This document shows positions 11,051 to 19,675 of a stretch of DNA of 64,000 nucleotides, one piece after another; the stretch's first letter is position 1, and every line of letters starts with the position of its first letter. The notes under the pieces are model-generated. The model saw nothing but the letters and a program-made list of their open reading frames with translations. It was not told the DNA's origin and made no database searches. Both the position numbers and the translations under genes were made by a program. This DNA comes from CALAZP01 sp964410725 (lineage in GTDB: Bacteria > Bacteroidota > Bacteroidia > Chitinophagales > Saprospiraceae): assembly GCA_964410725.1 (NCBI GenBank), contig CAYPID010000001.1, positions 186,001 through 250,000 of the forward strand. The letters run 5' to 3'.

Positions 11051-11853
11051 CTCCATTGAGCCATTTCACTGGATAGTAATTCCAGTTCATTGGGCATTCT
11101 TACTGCCAAAACCAAAAGTACTGCCTCTACATTGATCTCTTTTTCTGGCAAATTGATATAATCTGCAATCTGCTGGATACTATACCCAAGTATTTTTGGA
11201 ATTAACTGCCGAACCTTACCCAAATCTATAGATTGCTTAGCTGCCCTAGAAGAATTCAAAATCACCTTACAAAATTCATAAGTACTAATTGGAAAATATT
11301 GTTTGGGATTTTTTAAACCCTCTAAAACTGCAGGTAAAGAAAAAATAAATACCCCATCATCTATCTCAACCTCACTTAAATGCAATCTTTCCGGCCATTT
11401 GGGAGATGGAAATGGATGTGCATAAAGAACAATATTTTCATAATGCTTTAACCGAAAATCTTTCGTTTTGTAAGTACATTCTAACAGGGAAGTCAATATA
11501 ATTAATTTCAACCCCTCGGGTATTCGATCATCCTCTCCTTTTGAAATGAAATTCTTAGACATTTCCAATAAATGAAACTTGTTTAGGATACCCTTCTGAG
11601 TAGCAGATGATAGTTGGTTAAATCCCGTAAAATTTTTCGAAAAATAGGATAAGACACTAGGGTTAGGAGCTTTGGGAAACTTAACGTACCACCACCAATC
11701 AATTTGAGGACTTAAGACATACACCGACACTCCAAAAATGACTAATGGAACTAAATAAGGAGCATACCATTCCCCTATAGTCCATGTCATATACAAGATT
11801 GGAGCAATTCCTACGAGAGCAATTCCAAGTAAAATTCTACTAGGGGTTCTCAT
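11017..11853 (-). CDS. Membrane-anchored M90/MtfA-like protein lacking the zinc motif
   Basis: A 278-residue protein with two N-terminal membrane segments (about 7-26 and 32-48) and a soluble domain behind them. The soluble part follows the layout of MtfA (peptidase family M90): a helical stretch, then a strand reading ENIVLYAHPFPSP (compare the family's IYP-PF), then GVFIFSLPAVLEG. At the position where the family has HEFAH or HEVAH, this protein reads YEFCK, keeping the glutamate but losing both histidines. If the alignment is right it cannot bind zinc in the usual way and is a pseudopeptidase. The alignment was made by eye from memory of MtfA, so the family call is tentative. The gene is convergent with clpB (34-base overlap) and divergent from tRNA-Phe. 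Confidence 0.5.
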   Translation of the reverse strand: MRTPSRILLGIALVGIAPILYMTWTIGEWYAPYLVPLVIFGVSVYVLSPQIDWWWYVKFPKAPNPSVLSYFSKNFTGFNQLSSATQKGILNKFHLLEMSKNFISKGEDDRIPEGLKLIILTSLLECTYKTKDFRLKHYENIVLYAHPFPSPKWPERLHLSEVEIDDGVFIFSLPAVLEGLKNPKQYFPISTYEFCKVILNSSRAAKQSIDLGKVRQLIPKILGYSIQQIADYINLPEKEINVEAVLLVLAVRMPNELELLSSEMAQWSQRVLSLEKTN

Positions 11854-11899
11854 TTTATTAACTTAAAATTTAAATCTAAATAAAAAAATAAGAATCGTC

Positions 11900-11930
11900 T
11901 TTGACATTAGAAAAATTAACTATAATTTTG
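11900..11930 (+). promoter_or_regulatory. Bacteroidota-type promoter of tRNA-Phe
   Basis: A -33 element TTTG (11900-11903) is separated by 19 bases from TAATTTTG (11923-11930), an exact match to the Bacteroidota -7 consensus TAnnTTTG. The expected transcription start near 11937 lies about nine bases before the mature tRNA, which fits a stable-RNA promoter. Confidence 0.75.
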
Positions 11931-11945
11931 CCAACCGCTAATGGA

Positions 11946-12018
11946 GGTATGGTAGCTCAGTTGGTAGAGCACAGGACTGAAAATCCTGGTGTCGGCGGTT
12001 CGACCCCGCCCCGTACCA
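11946..12018 (+). tRNA. tRNA-Phe (GAA)
   Basis: The 73 bases fold into a complete cloverleaf. The acceptor stem is GGTATGG with CCGTACC (one G-T pair) and discriminator A. The D stem is GCTC/GAGC. The anticodon stem is CAGGA/TCCTG with loop CTGAAAA, giving anticodon GAA for phenylalanine. The T stem is GGCGG/CCGCC with loop TTCGACC. The 3' CCA is not encoded. Confidence 0.97.
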
Positions 12019-12043
12019 CAAGATATATATAGCGAGCTAACTT

Positions 12044-12077
12044 GAGGGGTTTATCCGCATGGATAAACCTCTTTTTT
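12044..12077 (+). terminator. Intrinsic terminator between tRNA-Phe and hisG
   Basis: GGTTTATCC (12048-12056) pairs perfectly with GGATAAACC (12061-12069) around a four-base GCAT loop. The stem extends a few pairs outward and is followed by TTTTTT. It sits 26 bases after the tRNA and only 20 bases before the chosen hisG start, so it either ends the tRNA transcript or acts as an attenuator for the his operon. Confidence 0.8.
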
Positions 12078-12097
12078 GTTTGGAAAAAAAATACCCC

Positions 12098-12958
12098 ATG
12101 GCTGAAAAAATCAAGATTGCTGTTCAAAAATCTGGTAGGCTTTTAGAAGATTCTCAAAAATTATTGAAAGAATGTGGAATAAAAATCAATAATGGGAAAG
12201 ACCAGCTAAAAGCAGATGCCGACAACTTTCCTGCGGAGATTTTTTTTCTGAGAAACGCGGACATCCCGCAATACATAGAAGATGGGGTTGCGGACATCGC
12301 CATCATGGGTGAAAATACTGTAATTGAAAAAGAAAAATCACTCGATCTAATTTTACCACTTGGCTTTAGCAAATGCAGGCTTTCCATTGCCCTTCCCAAG
12401 GGAATCCCCTACAGCGGAATTAAGGATTTAGATGGAAAAAAAATAGCAACTTCCTATCCAAATTCTTTAAGAAATTATTTATCTCAAAACGGTATTCAAG
12501 CAGAAATTCACGAAATCTCTGGTTCGGTAGAAATTGCTCCTAATATTGGATTGGCAGATGCAATTTGTGATTTAGTCAGTTCTGGAAGTACACTATTCAA
12601 AAATGGATTAGAAGAAAAGGAAGTCCTATTAAAATCTGAAGCTTGGTTGGTCTCCAGAAAAAATTTACCCGTTGCAACGCAACAAATATTTGATACATTG
12701 ACTTTTAGAATTAAGTCAGTACTTTCCGCAAGAAAAAACAAATACCTATTGATGAACGCTCCTAATGATGCCGTTTCTAAAATCATAAATATTTTGCCAG
12801 GCATGAAAAGTCCTACAGTGATGCCCTTGGCTACTGATGGGTGGTCTTCCATTCACACAGTCATACCAGAAGATAGATTTTGGGAGCTAATTGAAGCGCT
12901 AAAACAAGCGGGTGCAGAAGGCATTCTAGTAATTCCAATAGAAAAAATGATTGGTTAA
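12098..12958 (+). CDS. hisG: ATP phosphoribosyltransferase, long form
   Basis: First enzyme of histidine biosynthesis: joins ATP and PRPP to give phosphoribosyl-ATP. At 286 residues it is the long type, with a C-terminal regulatory domain (about 210-286) that normally gives histidine feedback inhibition and removes the need for HisZ. The N-terminus IKIAVQKSGRL is the usual HisG opening, and the PRPP loop region reads DLVSSGSTLFKNGL. I chose ATG 12098 rather than the in-frame ATG at 12059 because the earlier one lies inside the terminator hairpin and would add 13 non-conserved residues. hisD follows after three bases, making this the head of an eight-gene operon. Confidence 0.96.
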   Translation: MAEKIKIAVQKSGRLLEDSQKLLKECGIKINNGKDQLKADADNFPAEIFFLRNADIPQYIEDGVADIAIMGENTVIEKEKSLDLILPLGFSKCRLSIALPKGIPYSGIKDLDGKKIATSYPNSLRNYLSQNGIQAEIHEISGSVEIAPNIGLADAICDLVSSGSTLFKNGLEEKEVLLKSEAWLVSRKNLPVATQQIFDTLTFRIKSVLSARKNKYLLMNAPNDAVSKIINILPGMKSPTVMPLATDGWSSIHTVIPEDRFWELIEALKQAGAEGILVIPIEKMIG

Positions 12959-12961
12959 CCT

Positions 12962-14257
12962 ATGAAAAAATTGATTTTCCCATCTCTTGACAAAGCTCGA
13001 AGTGCGTTGAAAAGACCTGCTTTAAAAAAGCATGACTTACAAGACATCGTAATGGAGGTTATCCAAAATGTCCAAGAAAAAGGAGATCAAGCACTTAAGG
13101 ATTACACTCAACAATTCGATGGCCTTACAATAGATGATATCCAAGTATCGCCTGAAGAAATTCAGGAAGGTGCTAATCAGATAGAATCTCAATTAAAAAA
13201 TGCCATTCAGACAGCTATAGATAATATTACTACTTTTCATGCTGCCCAAAAAGAAAATAGTAGTCCGATTGAAACTATGCCAGGCGTTACCTGCTGGCGC
13301 AAAAGTGTCCCCATTCAAAAAGTAGGTTTGTACATTCCAGGCGGAACTGCCCCTTTGTTCAGCACGGTGTTGATGCTGGGAATCCCAGCAAAAATAGCAG
13401 GCTGTGAAGAAATTATTTTATGCTCACCTCCTAACAAAGATGGCAAAATTCATCCTGCCATACTATATGCCGCACAGGCTGTGGGCATCCAAAAAATATT
13501 CAAAGTTGGCGGGGCACAAGCTATTGCAGGCCTTGCCCTTGGAACTGAAACCATCCCGAGCGTTTATAAAATATTTGGCCCTGGAAATCAATTTGTGACT
13601 GCTGCTAAGATGCAGGTTAGCCAAAATTTAGGCGTAGCTATCGATATGCCCGCCGGACCTTCAGAGGTGATGGTTTACGCAGGACAAGGAGCACAACCGG
13701 ATTTTGTTGCCGCTGATTTGCTTTCTCAGGCCGAACATGGAAAGGACAGTCAGGTAGTTTTATTAACTATGAATCCTGATTTCATCCCCTTGGTATCCGC
13801 AGAAATTGAAAGACAGTTGAATGAATTACCAAGAAAGGATATGGCCGCTGCTACCTTAATCAACAGTACAGCCATTGCTGTTCGTTCATTGACTGAGGTC
13901 ATTACCTTAATCAATGAATACGCTCCTGAGCATCTAATCATTGCTGACGACCATCCCCATTCCATAGCTCAGGAAGTCAGTAATGCTGGATCTATTTTTC
14001 TGGGACATTACAGTCCGGAGTCCGTTGGAGATTATGCCTCAGGCACTAACCATACCCTTCCTACCAATGGATTTGCCAAGTCCTTCAGTGGAGTATCTTT
14101 GGATTCCTTCGTGAAAAAAATTACTTTTCAAGAGCTTTCAAAAGAAGGACTTCAACACATCGGTCCAACAGTTGAAATTATGGCCAAGTCCGAACAACTA
14201 GAAGCACATAGTAATGCTGTAAGCCTTAGATTAAAGCATATAATTCCCTCAGAATAA
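12962..14257 (+). CDS. hisD: Histidinol dehydrogenase
   Basis: Catalyses the last two steps of the pathway, oxidising L-histidinol to L-histidine with NAD, and is a zinc enzyme. At 431 residues it has normal length. Recognisable family segments are GLYIPGGTAPLFSTVLML, the GGAQAIAGLA nucleotide-binding region, PAGPSEVMV, EHGKDSQ and the YAPEHL active-site stretch that carries the general acid/base Glu-His pair. The C-terminus is complete. Its stop codon shares one base with the hisC start codon, showing tight translational coupling. Confidence 0.97.
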   Translation: MKKLIFPSLDKARSALKRPALKKHDLQDIVMEVIQNVQEKGDQALKDYTQQFDGLTIDDIQVSPEEIQEGANQIESQLKNAIQTAIDNITTFHAAQKENSSPIETMPGVTCWRKSVPIQKVGLYIPGGTAPLFSTVLMLGIPAKIAGCEEIILCSPPNKDGKIHPAILYAAQAVGIQKIFKVGGAQAIAGLALGTETIPSVYKIFGPGNQFVTAAKMQVSQNLGVAIDMPAGPSEVMVYAGQGAQPDFVAADLLSQAEHGKDSQVVLLTMNPDFIPLVSAEIERQLNELPRKDMAAATLINSTAIAVRSLTEVITLINEYAPEHLIIADDHPHSIAQEVSNAGSIFLGHYSPESVGDYASGTNHTLPTNGFAKSFSGVSLDSFVKKITFQELSKEGLQHIGPTVEIMAKSEQLEAHSNAVSLRLKHIIPSE

Positions 14258-15276
14258 TGGAGCATCTGGTTCGTCCCAATATCCGCAGACTCAAGCCCTA
14301 TTCCTCAGCGAGGCATGAATATTCCGGCCAGGCTGAAGTCTATCTGGATGCCAACGAAAATCCGTACCCTTCCCCCTATAACCGATACCCAGACCCCTTA
14401 CAAATTGAATTAAAAAACGTTATCGCTTCCATCAAAAAAGTCAAGTCCGATCAAATATTCCTCGGAAATGGAAGTGATGAACCAATAGACCTTTTATTTC
14501 GAATCTTTTGTCAACCTGCTGTTGATCAGGTCCATATTTTGCCTCCCACCTATGGGATGTACGAAGTCGCTGCCCAAATTAACGATACACCTGTTATTCC
14601 CATTCCCTTAAATGAGGAATTTCAGCCTGATTACAACAAAATAATGAATGAGGTTAATCCCCGTTCCAAAATTCTTTTTTTATGTAGCCCCAATAACCCA
14701 ACGGGTAATCTACTTGATCCTTTAATAGTAGAAAAATTAATACAATCTTTTCCCGGAATAATAGTAGTTGATGAAGCCTATATAGACTTTTCCACTTCAG
14801 GGTCTTTTATTTCCAAAATTGAAGCTTATCCAAATTTAGTTGTGCTCCAGACCTTATCCAAAGCTTGGGGACTGGCAGGTTTGAGATTGGGAATGGCATT
14901 TGCCAATCCGTGGATCATCAATTATATGAATCGGGTCAAAGCGCCCTATAACTTAAGCAGTTTAACACAATCGACCGTATTAGATTTGATTCGTCAATCG
15001 CCTACCTCTTCCATTCAAGCCATTTTAACCGAAAGAGCAATTTTGGAAACTAAGTTATCAGCCTATTCTTTTGTACAAAAAATATACCCCAGCCACGCTA
15101 ATTTCCTTTTGATTCGCTGTATAGATGCCAATCGATTGTATGAATATTTGTTGAGCAAGGGCATCGTAGTTCGAAACCGTTCTAGTGTCCTAGGCTGCAA
15201 TAATTGTATCAGAATAACCGTAGGTACAAAAGAGGAAAATCAACTTTTATTAAATGCTTTGGATAAATTTGCCTAG
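14257..15276 (+). CDS. hisC: Histidinol-phosphate aminotransferase
   Basis: PLP-dependent class I/II aminotransferase that converts imidazole-acetol phosphate to histidinol phosphate using glutamate. It has 339 residues, on the short side of normal. [12 protein letters not shown] at the N-terminus is the usual HisC substrate-contact segment, and CSPNNPTGN is the conserved aminotransferase motif. VVDEAYIDF carries the cofactor-contacting Asp and Tyr, and [12 protein letters not shown] contains the Schiff-base lysine (K202). It overlaps hisD by one base and precedes hisB by 17 bases. Confidence 0.96.
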   Translation: MEHLVRPNIRRLKPYSSARHEYSGQAEVYLDANENPYPSPYNRYPDPLQIELKNVIASIKKVKSDQIFLGNGSDEPIDLLFRIFCQPAVDQVHILPPTYGMYEVAAQINDTPVIPIPLNEEFQPDYNKIMNEVNPRSKILFLCSPNNPTGNLLDPLIVEKLIQSFPGIIVVDEAYIDFSTSGSFISKIEAYPNLVVLQTLSKAWGLAGLRLGMAFANPWIINYMNRVKAPYNLSSLTQSTVLDLIRQSPTSSIQAILTERAILETKLSAYSFVQKIYPSHANFLLIRCIDANRLYEYLLSKGIVVRNRSSVLGCNNCIRITVGTKEENQLLLNALDKFA

Positions 15277-15293
15277 CTATAATCCATCCAAGA

Positions 15294-16424
15294 ATGCAAA
15301 AATTATTATTCGTAGATAGAGACGGAACGCTGGTTAAAGAACCTGAGGACTATCAAGTGGACGCGCTCGATAAAATTAGTTTTTTACCCGGGGTATTTCG
15401 CCATTTAGGAGATATTGCTCGATTTCTATCCTACAAACTCGTCATGGTGACTAATCAGGACGGCTTAGGGACTGATTCTTTTCCCGAAGGGGACTTTTGG
15501 CCTGCTCAAAACTTCATCCTTAACACCTTAAAAGGTGAGGGTATCGAATTTGATGAAATTTTGGTGGATAAAACCTTTCCCCACGAACAAGCACCCACAA
15601 GAAAGCCAGGTACAGGACTACTGAAGCACTATATGGATGGAAAATACGATTTGGAGCATTCCTATGTCATAGGTGACCGACTATCCGATATTCAATTGGC
15701 TAAGAACCTTGGAGCCAAAGCCATTTGGATTAAAAGTGACCCCAGGCTCAGCCAAGAAGAAAACCAGAAAATTGAAGATTTAAAGAACACTTTAGCGCTT
15801 TCGGCAGATAGTTGGGAAGAAATTCGGAATTTTTTGTTTCTCGGTCGACGATCAGCCAAAGTAAATAGGGTCACCAAGGAAACCGATATTTCCATCGAAT
15901 TACAATTGGAAGGCCAAGGGAAAAGTTCTATTCAAACGGGAATTGGGTTTTTCGATCACATGCTGGATCAATTGGCCAAACACTCTGGCAGCAATTTATC
16001 TATCCAAGTGAAGGGGGATTTGCATATTGACGAACACCATACAATAGAAGATACAGCATTAGCTTTGGGAAGTGCTTATGCCAAAGCCATGCAAGACAAA
16101 TCAGGTATGGAGCGCTATGGATATAGTTTGCCAATGGACGATTGCACTGCCACGGTGAGTTTGGATTTTGGAGGCCGTCCCTGGATAATATGGGATGCTA
16201 CTTTTGATCGGGAATACATTGGGAAGATGCCTACAGAAATGTTTTTCCATTTCTTCAAATCTTTTTCTGATGCTGCCGCTTGTAATCTTTTTATTCAGGC
16301 AGAAGGGCAAAATGAACATCATAAAATTGAGGCGATTTTCAAAGCCTTTGCCAGAGCAATTAAAATGGCCATCCAAAGGAATCCCTTTGACCATTCTCTA
16401 CCGAGTACCAAAGGGGTGTTGTGA
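15294..16424 (+). CDS. hisB: Bifunctional histidinol-phosphatase / imidazoleglycerol-phosphate dehydratase
   Basis: A 376-residue fusion. Residues 1-165 are a HAD-superfamily histidinol phosphatase with the DRDGT nucleophile motif (about 8-12), the TNQDG motif and the GDRLSD motif. Residues 180-376 are the dehydratase, with the metal-ligand motifs FFDHML and [14 protein letters not shown] and a second EHHKIE histidine cluster. The phosphatase half reads [13 protein letters not shown] where E. coli HisB has a four-ligand zinc loop with three cysteines, so no zinc-loop cysteines are seen. The two reactions are separated in the pathway by HisC. The 39-base gap to hisH is the largest inside the operon. 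Confidence 0.95.
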   Translation: MQKLLFVDRDGTLVKEPEDYQVDALDKISFLPGVFRHLGDIARFLSYKLVMVTNQDGLGTDSFPEGDFWPAQNFILNTLKGEGIEFDEILVDKTFPHEQAPTRKPGTGLLKHYMDGKYDLEHSYVIGDRLSDIQLAKNLGAKAIWIKSDPRLSQEENQKIEDLKNTLALSADSWEEIRNFLFLGRRSAKVNRVTKETDISIELQLEGQGKSSIQTGIGFFDHMLDQLAKHSGSNLSIQVKGDLHIDEHHTIEDTALALGSAYAKAMQDKSGMERYGYSLPMDDCTATVSLDFGGRPWIIWDATFDREYIGKMPTEMFFHFFKSFSDAAACNLFIQAEGQNEHHKIEAIFKAFARAIKMAIQRNPFDHSLPSTKGVL

Positions 16425-16463
16425 TGGGTGGCATTGCGCCCTTACTATAGGAAATGAAAAATC

Positions 16464-17051
16464 ATGAAAATTGTAATTGTTAAATACAACGCTGGTAATG
16501 TGACTTCGGTCCTCCATGCCTTAAATAGATTGGGCTACCAAGCGGATTTAAGCGATAATCCCAATACCATTCTACAAGCTGATAAAGTTATTTTTCCCGG
16601 AGTGGGCGAGGCCAATACCACCATGCAATATTTGAGAAAAAAAGAATTGGACCAAGTATTACTTCAATGTCAGCAACCAGTATTGGGTATTTGTCTGGGC
16701 ATGCAATTGTTATGTCTTCATTCGGAAGAAAACAATACAGATTGTCTGGGAATCATTCCACAGAAAGTACTGCGATTCAACCCTCAACAAAGGGAAAAGG
16801 TTCCTCATATTGGATGGAACACGCTACATCTTTCCCCTCATACATGGTTGGAACCCTCCTTGGAAAACGCCTATGTTTATTTTGTGCACAGCTACTATGT
16901 AGAATTAGGGCCATATACTGCTGCTTCGACCAATTACATTACCTCTTTTAGTTCTTGCCTCCAGAAAGACAATTATTTTGCCACTCAATTTCACCCAGAA
17001 AAATCTGGAAAAATTGGAGAAAGAATTTTAAAAAAATTTTTAGCGCTTTAA
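16464..17051 (+). CDS. hisH: Imidazole glycerol phosphate synthase, glutaminase subunit
   Basis: Class I glutamine amidotransferase that releases ammonia from glutamine and channels it to HisF. The 195-residue protein shows the nucleophile elbow GICLGMQLL with the catalytic cysteine and the QFHPEKSG segment containing the catalytic His-x-Glu pair. VPHIGWNTL is a HisH-specific stretch that separates it from other amidotransferases such as PabA or TrpG. It lies ten bases before hisA, with hisF one gene further on, so both synthase subunits are made from the same message. Confidence 0.96.
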   Translation: MKIVIVKYNAGNVTSVLHALNRLGYQADLSDNPNTILQADKVIFPGVGEANTTMQYLRKKELDQVLLQCQQPVLGICLGMQLLCLHSEENNTDCLGIIPQKVLRFNPQQREKVPHIGWNTLHLSPHTWLEPSLENAYVYFVHSYYVELGPYTAASTNYITSFSSCLQKDNYFATQFHPEKSGKIGERILKKFLAL

Positions 17052-17060
17052 GTTTATTCC

Positions 17061-17780
17061 ATGTATATCATTCCCGCCATAGATTTAATTGAAGGAAAAT
17101 GCGTTCGCTTATCGAAGGGGGACTTCAGCACCTCTAAAATTTATAACGAAAATCCATTAGAGGTAGCCAAAGCCTTTGAAGCGGTTGGAATTCAACATCT
17201 GCATTTGGTAGATTTAGATGGTGCCAGAGCTGGACGGGTAATCAATTATTCTATTTTAGAGTCCATCGCCACTCATACCTCTTTACAAATCGATTTTGGT
17301 GGTGGGGTTAAATCAGAGGAGGACTTACGAATAGTTTTTGAAAGTGGAGCAACCCAGGTTACTGGGGGCACGATTGCAGTCAAATCACCAACTACTTTTG
17401 AGTCATGGCTTCAAAAATACGGAGCTGAAAAAATCATTTTAGGTGCTGATTTCGAAAACGATCAAGTGGTAATCAATGGGTGGCAGGAATCTAGTCATCT
17501 AGAACTTTTTGAATTTATAGGCGCCTATCGGCAAAAGGGAATTCGATTTTGTATTCCTACCGATGTATCTCGAGATGGTCTCCTTAAAGGTAGTGCGGTG
17601 TCCACCTATCAAAAACTAATTACCACCTACCCAGACATCCATTTTATCGCCAGTGGAGGAATTACTACTTTGGCGGAAATTGAAGTTTTAAGAGACGCCC
17701 AATGCTATGGTGCTATTATTGGAAAAGCTATTTATGAAGGCAGGATTACCCTTAAAGATTTGACCCCTTTTATCGATTAG
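17061..17780 (+). CDS. hisA: ProFAR isomerase
   Basis: TIM-barrel isomerase that opens the ribose of ProFAR to give PRFAR. The 239-residue chain begins [19 protein letters not shown], with the catalytic aspartate in the AIDL motif. The two phosphate-binding glycine segments (DFGGGVKS in the first half, ASGGITT in the second) reflect the internal half-barrel duplication. The second catalytic aspartate is expected in the [15 protein letters not shown] region. It is two bases upstream of its paralogue hisF. Confidence 0.96.
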   Translation: MYIIPAIDLIEGKCVRLSKGDFSTSKIYNENPLEVAKAFEAVGIQHLHLVDLDGARAGRVINYSILESIATHTSLQIDFGGGVKSEEDLRIVFESGATQVTGGTIAVKSPTTFESWLQKYGAEKIILGADFENDQVVINGWQESSHLELFEFIGAYRQKGIRFCIPTDVSRDGLLKGSAVSTYQKLITTYPDIHFIASGGITTLAEIEVLRDAQCYGAIIGKAIYEGRITLKDLTPFID

Positions 17781-17782
17781 AT

Positions 17783-18538
17783 ATGTTGGCAAAGAGAATT
17801 ATACCTTGTTTAGATATCAAGGACGGCAGAACCGTTAAAGGCATCAATTTTGAAGGACTCAGAGATGCCGGTGATCCTATTGAATTGGGACAACGCTACA
17901 GTGAAGAAGGTGCAGATGAACTGGTTTTTTTAGACATTACGGCGACTCATGAAAAGCGGAAGACGATGTCCAAACTGGCCCATGCCATAGCGACCAATAT
18001 CAGTATCCCATTCACCATTGGAGGAGGCATTAGCTCACTTGAAGATGCTTCAGTTGTTTTGAATGCCGGGGCGGATAAAATCTCCATCAATTCAGCAGCT
18101 GTTCGCCAGCCCACCTTAATTAATGATCTGGCCCAAGAATTTGGAAGCCAATTTGTCGTCGTTGCCATAGACGCCAAACTAGAGGATAACGAGTGGAGGG
18201 TATATTTAAACGGTGGTAGGCTGCAAACTGAATTTTTACTAAAAGACTGGGTCTTACAAGTGGCTGATCGTGGAGCTGGAGAAATTTTATTTACCTCCAT
18301 GAACCACGATGGAACCAAGGAAGGATTTGCTGATGAAATGACAGCTTGGATTTCTACCCACGCATCCATTCCCGTAATAGCCTCCGGTGGAGCGGGAACA
18401 CAGGAACATTTTCTTTCAGTATTCCAAAACGGACAGGCAGACGCAGCATTGGCAGCTAGCGTGTTTCACTACAAAGAAATTGAGATTTTAAGATTAAAAC
18501 AATACCTTTCAGCTTCAGGAATTGTCGTTCGCCAATAA
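17783..18538 (+). CDS. hisF: Imidazole glycerol phosphate synthase, cyclase subunit
   Basis: TIM-barrel lyase that uses HisH-derived ammonia to convert PRFAR to imidazole-glycerol phosphate and AICAR, the latter feeding purine synthesis. At 251 residues it is of normal length. The N-terminus [19 protein letters not shown] carries the first catalytic aspartate, VVAIDAK the second, and TIGGGISS and ASGGAGT are the phosphate loops. The 12 bases after it lead into hisIE. Confidence 0.97.
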   Translation: MLAKRIIPCLDIKDGRTVKGINFEGLRDAGDPIELGQRYSEEGADELVFLDITATHEKRKTMSKLAHAIATNISIPFTIGGGISSLEDASVVLNAGADKISINSAAVRQPTLINDLAQEFGSQFVVVAIDAKLEDNEWRVYLNGGRLQTEFLLKDWVLQVADRGAGEILFTSMNHDGTKEGFADEMTAWISTHASIPVIASGGAGTQEHFLSVFQNGQADAALAASVFHYKEIEILRLKQYLSASGIVVRQ

Positions 18539-18550
18539 AGTATCCAATCC

Positions 18551-19159
18551 ATGAAAAATACAACCATTCAGCCCGATTTTGAAAAAATGCAGGATAGTAT
18601 TCCCGCAATTGTTCAACATTCGGTGACCAAACAGGTATTAATGCTTGGATATCTTTCGAAGGATTCTTTGGATCGTACACTAAGCATTGGAAAAGTGACC
18701 TTTTACAGTCGTAGCCAACAAAGATTATGGACCAAAGGCGAAACCTCGGGCAATTATCTACAATTAGTTGATATTCACTTGGACTGTGATCGAGATTCCG
18801 TTTTAATTGAAGCCCTCCCCAAAGGACCGGTTTGCCACACTGGAAGTTTCTCTTGTTTTGGACCCGAACAGCCCGATCTTAATTTTTTACAGAAACTGGA
18901 AACCATTATTAAGGACCGGAAAAATGAGGCCCCTGATCATTCTTACACTGCCTCCCTTTTTGCCAAAGGCATCAATAAAATTGCCCAAAAGGTAGGGGAA
19001 GAAGCCGTAGAATTAGTGATTGAAGCTAAAGATGACGATCGGGATTTATTTTTAAATGAAGCAGCGGATTTGATGTATCACTATTTAGTATTACTGTCAG
19101 CCAAGGACTTTTCACTTGAAGACGTGCTAAAGGTGCTAATGGAAAGACATACTCAATAA
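18551..19159 (+). CDS. hisIE: Bifunctional phosphoribosyl-AMP cyclohydrolase / phosphoribosyl-ATP pyrophosphatase
   Basis: Catalyses steps two and three of the pathway. The N-terminal HisI half (about 1-110) has VLMLGYLSKDSL, the FYSRSQQRLWTKGETSGN motif and the zinc and magnesium ligands in DCDRDS plus CHTGSFSCF. The C-terminal HisE half (about 112-202) has the KVGEEAVELVIEAK metal-binding helix and the NEAADLMYHYLVLL helix typical of MazG-like pyrophosphatases. It closes the operon, so every step from PRPP to histidine is encoded here. The methyltransferase gene begins six bases later. Confidence 0.96.
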   Translation: MKNTTIQPDFEKMQDSIPAIVQHSVTKQVLMLGYLSKDSLDRTLSIGKVTFYSRSQQRLWTKGETSGNYLQLVDIHLDCDRDSVLIEALPKGPVCHTGSFSCFGPEQPDLNFLQKLETIIKDRKNEAPDHSYTASLFAKGINKIAQKVGEEAVELVIEAKDDDRDLFLNEAADLMYHYLVLLSAKDFSLEDVLKVLMERHTQ

Positions 19160-19165
19160 TACCAG

Positions 19166-19663
19166 ATGAAGGAAGAAGCGCACTTTTTATCTCCGATTGG
19201 ATGTATTAAAGTTCAGGGTTCCTCTCAAGGAATTACTCGGGTGGCTTTATCTGAACAAACGCCATGTCCTGCGGGACCAATTCCTCCTAACTTAAAAAAA
19301 GCAGTGCAGCAATTAAATGAATATTTTCACGGCCAACGGGAAGAGTTTGACTTGAATTTAGACCTGCAAGGTCATCCAATATTCTATCAACAAGTGTGGA
19401 GAGAACTGATTAAAATTCCTTTCGGAAAAACTACCAGCTACCAATATATAGCTACGCAATTAGGTGATGCAAATGCGGTTAGGGCAGTTGGCCAAGCTAA
19501 TGGTAAAAACCCCATAGCGATTATTATTCCTTGTCATCGCTGCATAGCAAAAAATGGGCAATTACAAGGGTATTTTTATGGTTTATCAGTCAAGCGCCAA
19601 TTGCTAGCTTTAGAGAATCCAATGGTATTTGGTCATCAAGGATCATTATTCAACAATTCCTGA
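19166..19663 (+). CDS. ogt: Methylated-DNA-[protein]-cysteine S-methyltransferase
   Basis: Suicide DNA-repair protein that moves methyl groups from O6-methylguanine to its own cysteine. The 165-residue protein has the helix-turn-helix region IPFGKTTSYQYIA, the arginine-finger segment AVRAVGQANGKNP and the IIPCHR acceptor motif (C123). The usual glycine-rich stretch after the acceptor is partly changed (GYFYGLSVKRQLL), but the K-x-LL-LE end is normal. It follows hisIE by six bases and precedes the kynureninase gene by 12, so it probably rides on the his transcript although its function is unrelated. Confidence 0.93.
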   Translation: MKEEAHFLSPIGCIKVQGSSQGITRVALSEQTPCPAGPIPPNLKKAVQQLNEYFHGQREEFDLNLDLQGHPIFYQQVWRELIKIPFGKTTSYQYIATQLGDANAVRAVGQANGKNPIAIIIPCHRCIAKNGQLQGYFYGLSVKRQLLALENPMVFGHQGSLFNNS

Positions 19664-19675
19664 TTTATATTAATT

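Noticed and set aside
12059..12097. Upstream ATG that would lengthen hisG by 13 residues
   Set aside because: It lies inside the hairpin and T-run of the tRNA terminator and the added residues are not part of the HisG family.
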